A stretch of DNA of 64,000 bases, from contig CM037839.1 of the NCBI GenBank assembly GCA_021234535.1, positions 13,021,419 through 13,085,418 of the forward strand. The letters are read 5' to 3'. A program made the translations under genes and the position numbers. A model generated the notes under the pieces. That model saw nothing but the letters and a program-made list of their open reading frames with translations, was not told where the DNA came from and ran no database searches. Each line of letters opens with the position of its first letter. Positions within the stretch are counted from its first letter, which is position 1. This document shows positions 45,642 to 57,375 of this stretch, piece by piece. The DNA comes from Stichopus chloronotus (taxonomy: Eukaryota > Echinodermata > Holothuroidea > Aspidochirotida > Stichopodidae).

Positions 45642-48600
45642 TCAGACAGTAACCACACTGAAAGGCTTCTCTCCAGTGTGTATTCGTTCATGTTTTTTCC
45701 AACTCCCACTCTGTGAAAATGTTTTCTCACAATAGGTACAAGAATAAGGCTTCTCTCCTGTGTGTACTCGTCTATGTCTTTTCAAATGAGATGTTGTTGA
45801 AAATTTTTTCCCACAAGAATGGCACTGAAAAGGCTTCTCACCTGTGTGAGTTCGTTCATGCTCTTCCAATATATCTTTGCGTAAAAATGCTTTCTTACAG
45901 AAGCTACAAGAATGAGGTTTCTCTCCTGTATGTCTTTTTTCATGGTATCTCAAACTTGCTCTGTGTGCAAATGCTCTCCCACAGAAACTGCACTGAAAAG
46001 GCTTCTCACCTGTGTGAGTTCGTTCATGCTCTTCCAATGTATTTTTGCGTATAAATGCTTTCTTACAGAAGCTACAAGAATGAGGTTTCTCTCCTGTATG
46101 GCTTTTTTCATGGCATCTCAAACTTACTCTCTGTGCAAATGCTCTCTCACAGAAACTGCACTGAAAAGGTTTCTCTCCGGTGTGAATTCGTTCATGACGT
46201 TTCAAGTGATCTTTCTGTATGAATGCTTTCTTACAGAAACTACAAGAGTAAGGCTTCTCTCCCGTGTGTGTTCTTTCATGATATCTCCAAAACCATTTCT
46301 GAATGAATGCTCTACCACAGAATCTGCATTGAAAAAGTTGCTCTCCTGTGTGCAATCTTTCATGTCTTTTCAAATAATACCTTACGGAAAAAGTTTTCCC
46401 ACAGTGCTGGCACTCAAAAGGTTTCTCTCCCGTGTGTGTTCGTTCGTGCTCCTTCAAATTACTTCTATGTGGAAATACTCTCTCACAGTAGCTACAGGGA
46501 TGAGAGTTCTCTCCAGTATGTGTTCTTTCATGATATCTCAAACTCCCTTTCCGTTTAAATGCTTTTCCACAGTGATTGCACTGGAAAGGCCTCTCTTCTG
46601 AGTGTGTTCTTTCATGTTTATTCAATCCATGTATCGTTGAAAATCTCTTCCCACAGAGACCGCACTCATATTGCTTCTCTCCAGTGTGCGTTCGTTCATG
46701 CACTTCCAATTGATCTTTGTGTATATAAACTTTCTTACAGATGCTGCAAGTGTAACACTTCTCTCCTGTATCACCCTCATTGGCTCCATCCTCTAAGCAG
46801 ATTGACTGATGACTGGAGTAGCTCTGGCCTGCTTCCCTCCACTGGTTTTCATCCTTCTGGTTTAGTCCCTGGTACCAGAGTGGTGCATCACTATTCCCAG
46901 GCATGCCAGGGGATTCTGAAACAGAAAAACAAGACCCAAGGACACTGTGATATCGTGCACACATGCAGAGTAATGCAAATTATGAAGTAAAATTAAGGAG
47001 CATTTTTCATTATTTAGTACAATAGCCCATATGGCCCAATTCTGACCATGAACCCTCACTTTTGTAACATAAAATCTGTAGAGAAAGTAACATATTTCAT
47101 GCTTTTATAAAATGGCCCATATGGAACCTTTCTGACGTAAGACCCCAAACATGACAAACACCCAGATGGAACCACCACCATACAGTAGCACTAATGTGAC
47201 CAACTACAGTCAGTGGCGTAGCCAGGATTTTTTGAGCAGGGGGGCACTGGTGGGGCACAGACCTTTCCTGGTGGGACACAAGTTTTGTCTATATATATAT
47301 ATATATCGTGAGGTAATAAAGGATTTTTAGCTTGACATGTCAAAGCTGGGCCATTTTGACTTAATAAATTGACCGCAAGATAAAACTGCACATTTCCAAA
47401 TTTTTCATGGGGGGGGCACCTGGGGTGGCACAGCTTTATCATGGGGGGGAACGTGCCCCCTCGTGCCCCCCACTATGCTACCCCCACTATGCTACCCCCC
47501 CCCCCTGCTACGCCACTAACTACTGTATCAACAGTGTTACATACAATCTGTAAGAGAAGTATTTTGCATGATTCCCCAACAGCCTAAGGACACTATAGTT
47601 CCTTGTACTTGGAATATACATACTGTAAAATGACATGCTGGAGTTCATAAATATCAAAGAAGCCATTTCAATTAATGCACTAAATTGAAGATGTTGATTC
47701 CTACAATATACAGCAATACCATTCATTTTACAAAGCACAAACATCTGTCAATTTTTCATTTAAAGCCTAAAAAAGGGATTCTGCAAATTGCAATAACACT
47801 AATCAAATCTACGCCCCTTTGAAGTCCACCCAACACTGACAGCATACCCTCGAGGGGACTGCTAGAGTTTAGTTTTTAGTTTCCTCTGGTAAGAACACCA
47901 ACTGACTTATTTTCTTTCATTGTGTGTTTCCCACCTTACTAATTAAAAGCCATTTACATCAATGCATACTTCACCACTGAAGCACAAAGACATTAATTGA
48001 TCCAGTCAAAACTAGTCTGGGATGACCACGTACAGTACTTCCCACGGCACTGCTGCTTCTTCATTTGATCATGAAACTACTACCTTAGTCAGTACTTCCA
48101 TGATTTGCTAGAGGGGACTGATGGAAAATATAAGCATCCATAGCATCAAAATGGAGCAAATGAATTTCAGTAACCAAAAGTCAATTGCTCACAGCATGCA
48201 TATAAATTCTAAATTTTCTGCACACTGTTACTCAAACTGAAGCCAAAAAGCTAATCACATTGAAAATAAAAATGTCATGGTCATGTACCTAATATCTAAC
48301 AACACCTTCCTATCACATTTTAAGCAAATCAGACAAGGCACTGCAAAGGTATTGCCATATCAGGAATTTTACATTAAAAGGAAATAAGGCGTTTGGTCCA
48401 CGAAAAACAAACATATTTTCAAAACCACTGTTTGTGGACATATAATGATAGGGTATTCAAAATAAGGAAGGGTGGTACCCTTCTTTTCAATAAGTAAGTT
48501 TCTCACAGATAGAAATTCAGTTATTTGTTGCTCAACGATAATTTGTTCACCCAAACTTTTCAAAATTCAAATGATGCATCTTCCGTAACTCAATGCATGC

Positions 48601-51600
48601 ATAATGCTTTTGGGAGATGAAGCTTTTGCAGATGTGTATTGATGAGACTGAATGGTTTGACAATGACTAGGCTATTTTCTTTACATGCAATTTTGGTATA
48701 TTATAAACGCCCTATTTCCCTTTGTGTCCCACCCACCCATTAATATGCAAGATATAGGCACCACATCAATAGGGCTCATCTACCTAATATGACACACGTA
48801 CACACCAAGTTTGAGAAAAATTGAGCACTCGATTATTGAGTTATCATGCAACATACCTCGCATTCCAATGGCGTCACATGCACAAACACACACTTGTACA
48901 CACGCCGACTTGACTGCATACAGAAGGTTCCTTTTTTAACACAAGGAACCAATATCAAACAGAACATCTGTACAAAGGATTTCCTAAAATTCTTGATATT
49001 TAAACTAAGACTTGATAAGCAAGAAACTGTACATGGTTACCTAGGATACATTTTGTCCTATCATGAACAGTTTAACTGTAGAATGAGGATACTTCATGTT
49101 TCTTTGTTGAAAGTAGCCACCGTTTAAAATTTTGATAGCGAAATATTTTTAACAAACGTCTTAGTGAACTGAATGGTCCTTCATACTGATAATACTAGAA
49201 TAGTAATGCTACTGTCCCTCCACCCCTTTTTTGTATGAGTGGTTACAGCAGTCAGTGGGGATTGCGATGAAAATTTTATTGACCTAGTGAAGAAAACTTT
49301 ATGCTGTGATGAATTGCATTTTCGTACTTCTGCATGTGACAGTGATCAAGGCTTCCTGCACTAGAGGGCAAACACAGGAAAGTGTGCCCAATGAAAGCCT
49401 GTTGCCAGGATAGCCCTTGATAGGAAACATGGAAATGAAGCTTTGGTTGTGAGCAGGTGAGTGCATTACATTTGAGTGGATGGTAACTTATTACAGGGGT
49501 GGAAGGTCATTTGAGGTCACAAGAGGGTTAACATTACAGAATGTTTAAAACATACTGTAGTATCTAATGATAGGAATAACTGACTGATCATGTGAAAACA
49601 TTAGATCAGTGGTTGCAAATACTAGGGGGAGTCCCCCTACCCATGGGCATTTTAGTAATTCATGTGGAGGGTGCTAAATGCTGGCAGGAGTCTGAAAAAT
49701 GCTTGACTTCATTGGGGGGTGTAAAAGGATGTAACTACAGTAGTTTTCAGCACACTTACCTCACAATATTTCACAAGCTTTTAGAATTGAGCTTAAGTGA
49801 CGAGAAAGACCCACGATACATATGATTTCTCACCATGTGGAGAATACATTGCCTGGTCATCACAATTCAATTGGCACTTTAGGAACCTGTTTCAACATTG
49901 CTCCACTGTGTGTCCCCTGAAGATCATCACAATGACAAGCTAATGTTAAATTGGTATTCAAGGGGATGTGCTACTTTCCACGAGTCATTTGGTGAAAGGA
50001 GCATTGAAGAAGGAAAGGTTGAGACCTACAGTGCTATGCTATTGGTGGGGTAAGTGGTCATCTGCAGACAAACAGTGGAAAGCTGTTTACAGAGAAGATA
50101 TTAATGATGAGAAATATAGCTTTGGTTGCTAAATTAAGCACTGTAATTGTGTGCCAAAATCCTTGATAAATTTAAATGAACAAGTTGTGTTAAACAACCT
50201 ACTGTGAATGGAGGAAATAAAGTTGTATTTGGAGTCTACTGATGAGATAGATTGCTGTAATGATATGAATTAGCTGATGTGTGTGCTATGTTGGTTATTT
50301 CCTTTTCAGAGGAATGAAATGTAACTAGGCCTACTTATTACAAGTGTTGTGAAAGTTTGACCAATTAGGCCTTCTCCTAAACAGGGTTAGGAAATCCTGC
50401 GAAGCCAGGGACTCTTTCAAAGGGATAAGCCCTAAAGATTTGTTTGTGACTGTAAGTGCAGGTAGTTGCTGGGATGGTTCCTTGTGGGTAATCGTTATTT
50501 TGGGTCACTGAAGGGTGTACAATTTTAAGCTCTCAGCTGGCGACTTCGCTTTCTTTTTCTTCTTTTGTGGATACTTTAAACAACTTTGTAATGTCATCAC
50601 TCGGAACAGACCAGTAATATTTTAGGAAAGGACTTCTCTGAGAACTTCATATTCTGTTAAGTATTGTTGTTTTTCCATTTAGCAATTCAGAGACATACTG
50701 TAACAAGTACCTTCATCATGCTTTAAATTTCTTACTAATGCAATTTCTTACAAATTGGCTTTTGATTGCTCAACTAGTAGGCCTATATAATCCCTTTCAT
50801 GAAAAAAAACAAAAAACTATCCCCTTGCCTGCTCAGGAAATGGAAGAGAATAATGCCAATTCACCCAATTATCATTATTTGAGAAAGAACTACCATACTT
50901 CCTATGGAGCTGGGGTGGTGGGGTTGGGGTGGTGGGGTTGGGGTGTCACAGATGGGGGGTATCAAAATGGGGTTGTGGGGACGGGGCTTGGGGTATTTAC
51001 TGTTTTCCTTCTTGAATTTACGTATGGTGGATCTGGCTTGTACAAGCTAAGCTTTTCTTTCAGATTCTTCATTCCCTTTTTTCAATATTGTTATTTTATT
51101 AAATTTATTACTGTGTATGGGAAAAAAAAGAGAAAAATGAACCAAACAAACGGGTGTGTGTCACCACAAACTTATTTATCAATGTGTTTTTCCATTTTTT
51201 TATAAATTAGAGGGTCGACTGCAATACAAGTAATAGACATACCCCATCCATATGTTCATACCAGACACATACACACAGCATACCATACATCTGTTCCAAT
51301 GCTTGTCAAAGGTTGCACCACTATAACTTTAAGACAAATCTGACACAATTTGTAAGGAAGGAAACCTTGTGAAGAGGAAGACAGACATTTTTACTCCACA
51401 TTACCACATACTGTAAGCCTCTACCTACACTTGAGCTAACAATAACGACATCTGCGCTACTGCAAACTAGCTGAAACTTACTACATAAGTGAAGTTAATT
51501 GATGTCTACTGTTAATTGATGTCTGCTGTCTCAGATACACAAAGACTTTATATGTAAATAGTTACTTCAAAAATGCTAACGACTACAGTACTTTTGCAAG

Positions 51601-53553
51601 TGCAATAAATACAAGAATGCAGTACTTGGAAATCACCTTTACATATATTTCCTCACCTATTTGCTTTTGACAGATGATTCTCACTCACTTAATTTGCCTT
51701 TGATAATGATAGCATTATTTCTAGTTTTGGTCATTTGAGAGTTCCTTTTGCCTCAAGTAATCCCCGCCAATCCTCGTTTGTTCCATGTGCGATAAAATTC
51801 TATTACACAGCTTTTAGTAGAAATAACCTCTCGTGATTATTGCTAATGTTGATGCTTTTTATGTTGAGTTGTTTGGGGTTTTTTTGCAATGTTCTTACAG
51901 TTTTAATAACTTATTTATCTTTAATTCTTCCTTTGTCCTTATATTTTAATCAGACATTTGTATATCTATATAGTGTCTGTCTTTGTGAGTATTGTGTATT
52001 AATAAATGTTTTCATTTTTTTCCTGCTGTGCTGTTTTTCAAGCAATTTGAGTTACCTTGCATGGGTCAAATAAAGCCAGTTCTATTCTACTCTATAGGTG
52101 GGTAAACTCAGTTAGCAACTTTGCTCACAGCAAGCCTTAGTGTTCACAAAGAGCTTTTATAAAGTACCTGTTCCTAGGGAGTCAGTTTCTTCCATCGTAC
52201 CATCTTCCATTGGCTCTTCAATCTTGATGATAATTTCAACTGCATGAAAAAGGCAAGAAATTGTTAAAGTTACCAACAACACTTGTATGAACTATGGTAC
52301 AGTTCATACCAGACTTAAGTTTACACAAAGTTAATAGCACTGGCATTCTATATATTGCATACTGTAACGTTCCAGGGTGGACTAACATACTACAGTAGGT
52401 TTATTTTAGCTGGCGGGTATTTGCTGTATTATCACAGAACAGTAATGGTGCAATCAAAGAAAACTTTCCTAACATTGGTGTGCAAAGCTACAATTTTGGA
52501 TCAACGCAGCAAAAATCTATAATTCACTACTTGACTAACTAGAGTACCGGTATAAGATCCAAGTGTTTAAACAATTTCATTTGCAAACATTTCCATTTCA
52601 ATAGCAGACATGTGCAATTATTAGCATTGTGCATAACACATGTATGAGATTGATTATGACTATAAAAGTGACAGGGATGAGATAAAAAAAAAACTGTGAA
52701 TTGTCTACAGTGCTGCACTTGATCCATTCACAAACTTTTTCGCACAAATGGCAGTCACTATATAATCTACTTTTCGTAATATTTCTTTTTGGTGGGGGAG
52801 GGGGGGTTGGGAGTATTTAATCAGTATGTAATCAAAGGGACACAATCAAACAGTCACTGCTGATGAGTAACTAATCACACAGCGATTTATCACATGAACA
52901 AAAAGCTAAACCACAAGAAATCTCAGATTGTCTTCATCTATGCAAACAGGGATTGCATAAATATTGATGGAAAATTTTTCATGGCTTTTCCAGGTTAAAG
53001 ATTTGATTTCCCAGTCACTGAAACCCTTCAAAATCGTAATTTATCTCTATAGTTGGGCATTTTTATCACATGTAAAAAACTGGCTTTTCACTACATATAC
53101 AGTTTTCCAGGATTTTTCCACAATACAGTACAGGTGTATGTCATTAAAAAGGGCAAATTCAATGCATTGAAATTGGACCAATCAAATTCCAAGTTCTTTA
53201 AGGACCCTACCAAATCCTGTCTAAAGCTGAAGACACTGTTCTCCACAGTACATGCACTGTATGTGCTGTACCTACAGGTACATAATGGACTGAGCTATTT
53301 AAGCCACTGTACAGTAGCTATCATTCAGGAGTAACAGTCACAACAAAATATTGTATTTCAATTTGACATATCATCCAAGCACAGCACACGAGAATGGGAG
53401 GGCATCAAAGTCTAAGGCAGTAATTAGATACGTAGGATCAATTGATGCAAATTCATCTCTAACATTTACCTGGAACAGATGACGGGTCTGGACTATCATC
53501 TTCTTTCCAATCATCTTCAATGTATTCTTCTTTTATAACGACACCACTATCTT
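45642..53553 (-). CDS. C2H2 zinc-finger protein, 13 intact fingers (5' exon not found)
   Basis: Exons on the - strand: 53,553-53,470, 52,239-52,168 and 46,915-45,642, all joined in phase 1; a first coding exon upstream was not identified. The two short exons are acidic and contain VIKEEYIEDDW and IIIKIEEPMED, which match the SUMO consensus (hydrophobic-K-x-E). The last exon has a short linker and 13 C2H2 fingers with HTGEKPF/Y-type linkers (first CSICKKVYIHKDQLEVHERTH-like, last around CTYCEKTFSQSG). The 14th finger frameshifts at HTGEKPF and stops at 45,642. Fingers 7-11 alternate between two near-identical types, suggesting recent internal duplication. It is most likely a sequence-specific nuclear DNA-binding protein of the lineage-specific poly-zinc-finger kind; the target is unknown. 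Confidence 0.87.
46990..47202 (+). repeat. Fragment of the 272-bp repeat family
   Basis: CCCATATGG, GACC(C)CAAA, AACACCCAG and CCACCATA.AGTA phrases in the same order as 39,715-40,460. It lies in the last intron of the zinc-finger gene, beside a hAT-type MITE that inserted into it; the same family resumes at about 47,520. Confidence 0.65.
47211..47518 (+). mobile_element. hAT-type MITE, 308 bp
   Basis: The left end is CAGTGGCGTAGCCAGGA and the right end CTGCTACGCCACTA, the widely shared CAGTGGCGTAGC terminus of hAT non-autonomous elements. Flanking 8-mers are ACTACAGT (47,203-47,210) and ACTACTGT (47,519-47,526), an 8-bp target duplication with one change. The interior is G-rich near the left end and C-rich near the right. 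It sits in the last intron of the zinc-finger gene. Confidence 0.88.
47760..48373. other. Intronic DNA, nothing recognised
   Basis: Part of the long intron between the zinc-finger exon and the exon at 52,168-52,239. No repeat or RNA gene is recognised. Confidence 0.45.
48374..48723 (+). mobile_element. MITE family 1, copy 3 (350 bp)
   Basis: It begins TTAAAAGGAAATAAGGCG and ends CGCCCTATTTCCCTTT, followed by GTGT, so the right-hand TTAA is lost. The interior is collinear with the copy at 2,007. It lies inside the zinc-finger gene's long intron and abuts a DR1-family fragment. Confidence 0.83.
48724..48955 (+). repeat. DR1-family dispersed repeat, 3' half
   Basis: AATAGGGCTCATCTACCTAA, ACACCAAGTTTGAGAAA and TTATTGAGTTATC are family phrases. 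A CA-rich stretch and the hairpin GGTTCCTT...AACACAAGGAACC (about 48,925-48,951) close the copy. Confidence 0.75.
48956..52160. other. Intronic DNA of the zinc-finger gene; G-rich tract; possible LINE tail
   Basis: 50,911-50,995 is a G-rich tract. Around 51,840-52,095 the + strand is T-rich and ends CAAATAAAGCCAGTTCTATTCTACTCTA-like, which resembles the 3' tail of a non-LTR retrotransposon, but no coding part is seen to prove it. No gene besides the host intron is recognised. Confidence 0.4.
50911..50995 (+). other. G-rich tract with quadruplex potential
   Basis: Six or more runs of four to six guanines (GGGGTGGTGGGGTTGGGG-type, then GGGGGG and two GGGG runs) occur within 85 bases on the + strand. 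The tract lies inside the long intron of the zinc-finger gene, on its non-coding strand. Confidence 0.7.
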
Positions 53554-54558
53554 CTGAAAGGACAAACCACACTGTAGATTATGTTATGTGTTGGACAACT
53601 TGTAAAAAATGATCATCAAGACAATTTTCAAGAGACAAAAAAATATTAAGATATAGTATAAATGAATAATGATAATAACAAGTGTGAAGAAAAATGAAAC
53701 AGTGCACTTGTTCCTAAAATACTGTCAAAATTTCACAAAATTTTCAAAATGATGGAGATGAAACAGTATACTGACAAATGCCAGTGAAGTGTGCATCAAA
53801 ACAACCCAAGTTTCCCCCACAAGCACTGACTATGGTTACCAGCTTGGAAAACAATAGGAAAACTGGTTCACAGTGTTACTCGCATGCCTAGCATTATGCA
53901 GTACCACAACCCTGTATGAAACCATCTTGCCAAATGCAAAAACCATAAACATTTTAAGCCTCAAAGATTGATGAACAAAACAACAAAATATCATTAAGGC
54001 ATTTCTTCAAATAACCTAATGTCCCAGACATACTTTGTAAATACTTGGCTCTTAACTTTTGTGACAAAATACAACATGCAATCACCAAGGTGGAAGGCTA
54101 TTTGCTGAAATGGTACAGCAGCACATAGGCCTACAATACAGCTGGCTGGAAACAACTGACGACTGAAGAGAACAATCGGCATTTAGTTCTGTCTTAGTCT
54201 TACACAGTTAACCCTAATTCCACAACATTGGATCCGATATATGCAACCCAAAGCATATGGGAAGCAAGTTCAAGCAAACAAGACATTCAAAACACGACAT
54301 GCTGAAAGGCAATGAAGGGCCAAAGGCCTAATGAAATGCAAGTCCCAGGATCCGAAACAAGCCCTCCAGGAGCAATTTACACTATAAGTATTGTAATTTA
54401 ATAACCAGCTCTAAATGTTCCACCAGAATCCAAAAGTTCATTCAGCAAATTCGAAATGGATACAAAGGTCAGTCAGCAACCTCTGAATACTCTATGCCAC
54501 AAGTGTCAGTTCAACTGAATGAGATCACTCCATACATGGCATCCTACTGTATAATACT
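53554..54558. other. Upstream intron/flank of the zinc-finger gene, nothing recognised
   Basis: The exon at 53,470-53,553 begins after a pyrimidine-rich acceptor and needs an earlier exon ending in phase 1. I found no convincing candidate here or further upstream. Confidence 0.4.
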
Positions 54559-55321
54559 CAGGGATGATCCTTAAGCAACTGAAAATGGTTGTCTGAAGGA
54601 CAACCAGCTGCAAAAATTTGGTTGTCCTCCCAAAAATTTGGTCGTCCTCCACAACGGACTTATGAAAACAAGAAATGTGCAAAATGTGTATTTTGCACAG
54701 TCAAGACGATGTTTTTATTTGTCTTATACAGGTTGAAACTTTCCACAGCTAAATTATACTACTGACTTGTAACTTAAAAGTAATGCTCAGGGTTTCTCCA
54801 AAGGGAATCACTGATGCTGTAAAGTATATATAATATAGAAGAAAATCTCTGTATAGTATAATGTCTGTTTCAAATCAAAATATGATACATTACTAATCTT
54901 GAACGGTACTATCACTATTTAGAAAATTCATACCAGCTCTCCTTGCACCTGGCACATATGACCGAATTCTTCGACTGTGGTTCATCTATCTGGTACTTGC
55001 TGTGTACAGTATGTGCATGTCTGGTACAGTAAAATCAATTGAAACATGATCGTACACTGAGGCTGTTTGTTTGGCGTTTTACGTACCGTGGATTTCAGGT
55101 TGTTTTGGCGGTTTTTTGTGAAAGAAAACAGATGTTTTGGAATGGAGTTCATGCATGTTAAATATTTTGGTTGCATCTCAGTGTTGAGTTGTACGCATTG
55201 TGTCACAATATAAATGACCAGGGGTAAAAATTTGGTCGTCCAAAGGACAACCTGAGGTAGTAACTTTGGTCGTCCTACAGAAATTTTGGTCGTCTCGGAC
55301 GACCGCTAAATTTCATCCCTG
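54559..55321. mobile_element. Non-autonomous DNA transposon, 763 bp, CAGGGATGA ends
   Basis: The left end (CAGGGATGATCC) and the inverse of the right end (CAGGGATGAAATTTAGC) match. Each is followed by a small hairpin (GGTTGTC..GACAACC left, GGTCGTC..GACGACC right). TTTGGTCGTCC-like subterminal motifs recur near both ends. ATACT flanks both sides (54,554-54,558 and 55,322-55,326), a candidate 5-bp target duplication. The ends resemble hAT-type termini; no transposase is visible. Confidence 0.68.
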
Positions 55322-55925
55322 ATACTGTACAGTACAGAATATTCACTATGAGTAGTTGACACCATTGATTGCAAAAACTGCCCTTCATACATGTTTATGA
55401 CATCAACTCTGAACAACTCACAGAGGAGCTCTTCCACAAAAAGTCTGCAGGCAGGGGCACTGACTGACACGATAACTGTGAAAATCCCAGGACAAACACT
55501 TTCCAACCAACAGGACAAAATATTTTACAACATATACAGCTTCTGACTGTATCTATCTTACAGTAAGACTTTAATTATGTAGTACTTTTGTATTGGTACA
55601 GTAGTTTACATATACTATGCCATGACAACACTTTTTAAGAAAGAGAAAGATCTACACATACAGTATGCCAACAATGCCCCGCATGTTGCGGGTGTAGGTG
55701 TAGAATACTCTTGTTGATTGAATGCAATATTGGGACTCATGTCCTCACATATAATAACGCAAAAAAAAAAGCCAAGCGAAGGATTGTGTTAAGGTGTAGT
55801 TAGCTGATGTACACATATACTTAGCAAAGATGGTGATGAACAAGGAACAAAACAATAAAAAACTGGGAGCATCTGCACCTGGCAATATTGTCATTTTTAA
55901 ATCAGGTGAGTAAATACAGAAAGAA

Positions 55926-56347
55926 TTAAAGGCGCGTTCACACTACAACGATATCGGATCAGATTACGATCCGATTTTTTTCGTTTTTGGTAAATATCTT
56001 CTCCATCTCTGATCGGAAAGAACCAAAAATTTGCCAACTTGTGTAAATAAATGATTTGTATCGTATGACTAAGAAAATTAAATTTATACTAATTATTTCG
56101 TGACGTCACACCTACAGACAGCTTTTATCGGACCACGAGTGTCCGATAAAAGCCTTCTGTCGGTGTGACGTCACAGAATAATTAGATAACAGTTCATTTT
56201 CGTAGTCCTCTGGTACAAATCATATCTTTACACAAGTTGACAAATTTTTTGTTCTTTCCGATCGGAGATGGAGAAGATATTTACTAAAAATAAAAAAAAT
56301 CGGATAGTAATCCGATCCGATATCGTTGAAGTGTGAACGTGCCTTAA
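55926..56347. mobile_element. Foldback element, about 420 bp, arms of about 200 bp
   Basis: The block starts TTAAAGGCGCGTTCACACT and its inverse starts TTAAGGCACGTTCACACTT. The arms stay complementary through CGATATCGGATC, ATATCTTCTCCATCTC and GACGTCACA to a centre near 56,137 (TTTTATCGGAC/CACGAG/TGTCCGATAAAA). TTAA borders both sides. There is no coding sequence. It could form a near-complete hairpin. Confidence 0.9.
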
Positions 56348-57375
56348 GAGTCCTTCTTTATGTAGTGAAACTGGTTCCATATTGAATTGAACCTGCAGGA
56401 CTGATTTGTAAAGCAAACAAAGAACAAGTGTAGCCAGAAATGTCCAATGTAATACTGCTACAGTTTAAAGGGATGATCGAGGGGGCTACAGTATGTAAAT
56501 CATTTAATGGTCATGTAACATGCATCTAGAAGAAAGCATGGCTTTACCCAAAAGTTACAGAGTGATAGTGGGGTAAAACAGGAATTCGCCCGCAAAATTG
56601 TCAATACAGCATTTGATGGATATGAATTATTTTAATTGTGGCTATTTTCAACTTTTACACAGCCAATATTCCAGAATGTCATTTTCAAGTCACACAACCT
56701 CTAAAGCTGTTTGGAACACTGCTGTACTGTACATCACATTTTCTGCTAGTGCTATCAAAACTATCTGCTCAACAATGAAACATACGATACAACAGCATTC
56801 AATTTAAGTGGCTATTGCTTCAAATGCCAAAGGTAGCATGCTGTGCTGTACAACAACGTATGTTACAGTAAGTGTGGTTATATTGAAGAATCAGGAAAAG
56901 CACCTGTAAGCCTACAGTACTAGCTTTACACCTAAGCACTCTATATATGTCTAGGTCCTCTGTGTGAGGCGAAACAAACTTAATAGTGAAACTAATACAC
57001 TTTCCAACAAAGGAAATATTTTAGCTGTGTGAATACTGACCTACAATACTGGAGCCCCTCTGCTTTGAAAATCTTTTTAATGCAATACTGTACGTTCAAA
57101 GGCTAAAAAAGTGCATTTCAATCTTTGAAGGAAAATTTGCTTCCACAAATTTCAATGTTTGCCTGTTTGAATAGTACAGCTATAGAGTAGAGTAGTTCCA
57201 CAAGAAACTTATGGAAAAGTATGGATAGTCATTTCATTAGTTCAAGATGCTAAAGCCAATTGTTAGACATAACATTGCTTCTCAGGTCTGCTCAGTTCAA
57301 GTGGAATGTTCCTTAAACACCACGATATTATCCTAATATCACTAATGATTTACATGTTTTCAAATGCTATAACTG
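56348..57375. other. Intergenic, no gene recognised
   Basis: A stretch between two foldback structures. No domain, exon or RNA gene is recognised. Confidence 0.45.

Noticed and set aside
45912..46601. Open frame of 229 codons on the + strand across the zinc-finger exon
   Set aside because: It is the antisense shadow of the 84-base finger repeat; its periodic MLF/CSFMxFQ pattern follows finger spacing and has no independent domain.
49605..49660. CAGTGGTTGCAAATAC near GGGGGAGTCCCCC, hAT-like left end
   Set aside because: No matching right end or 8-bp repeat was found nearby.
51890..52097. LINE 3' tail ending in TTCTATTCTACTCTA
   Set aside because: The tail is suggestive, but no reverse transcriptase fragment lies upstream, so it is mentioned only in the region note.
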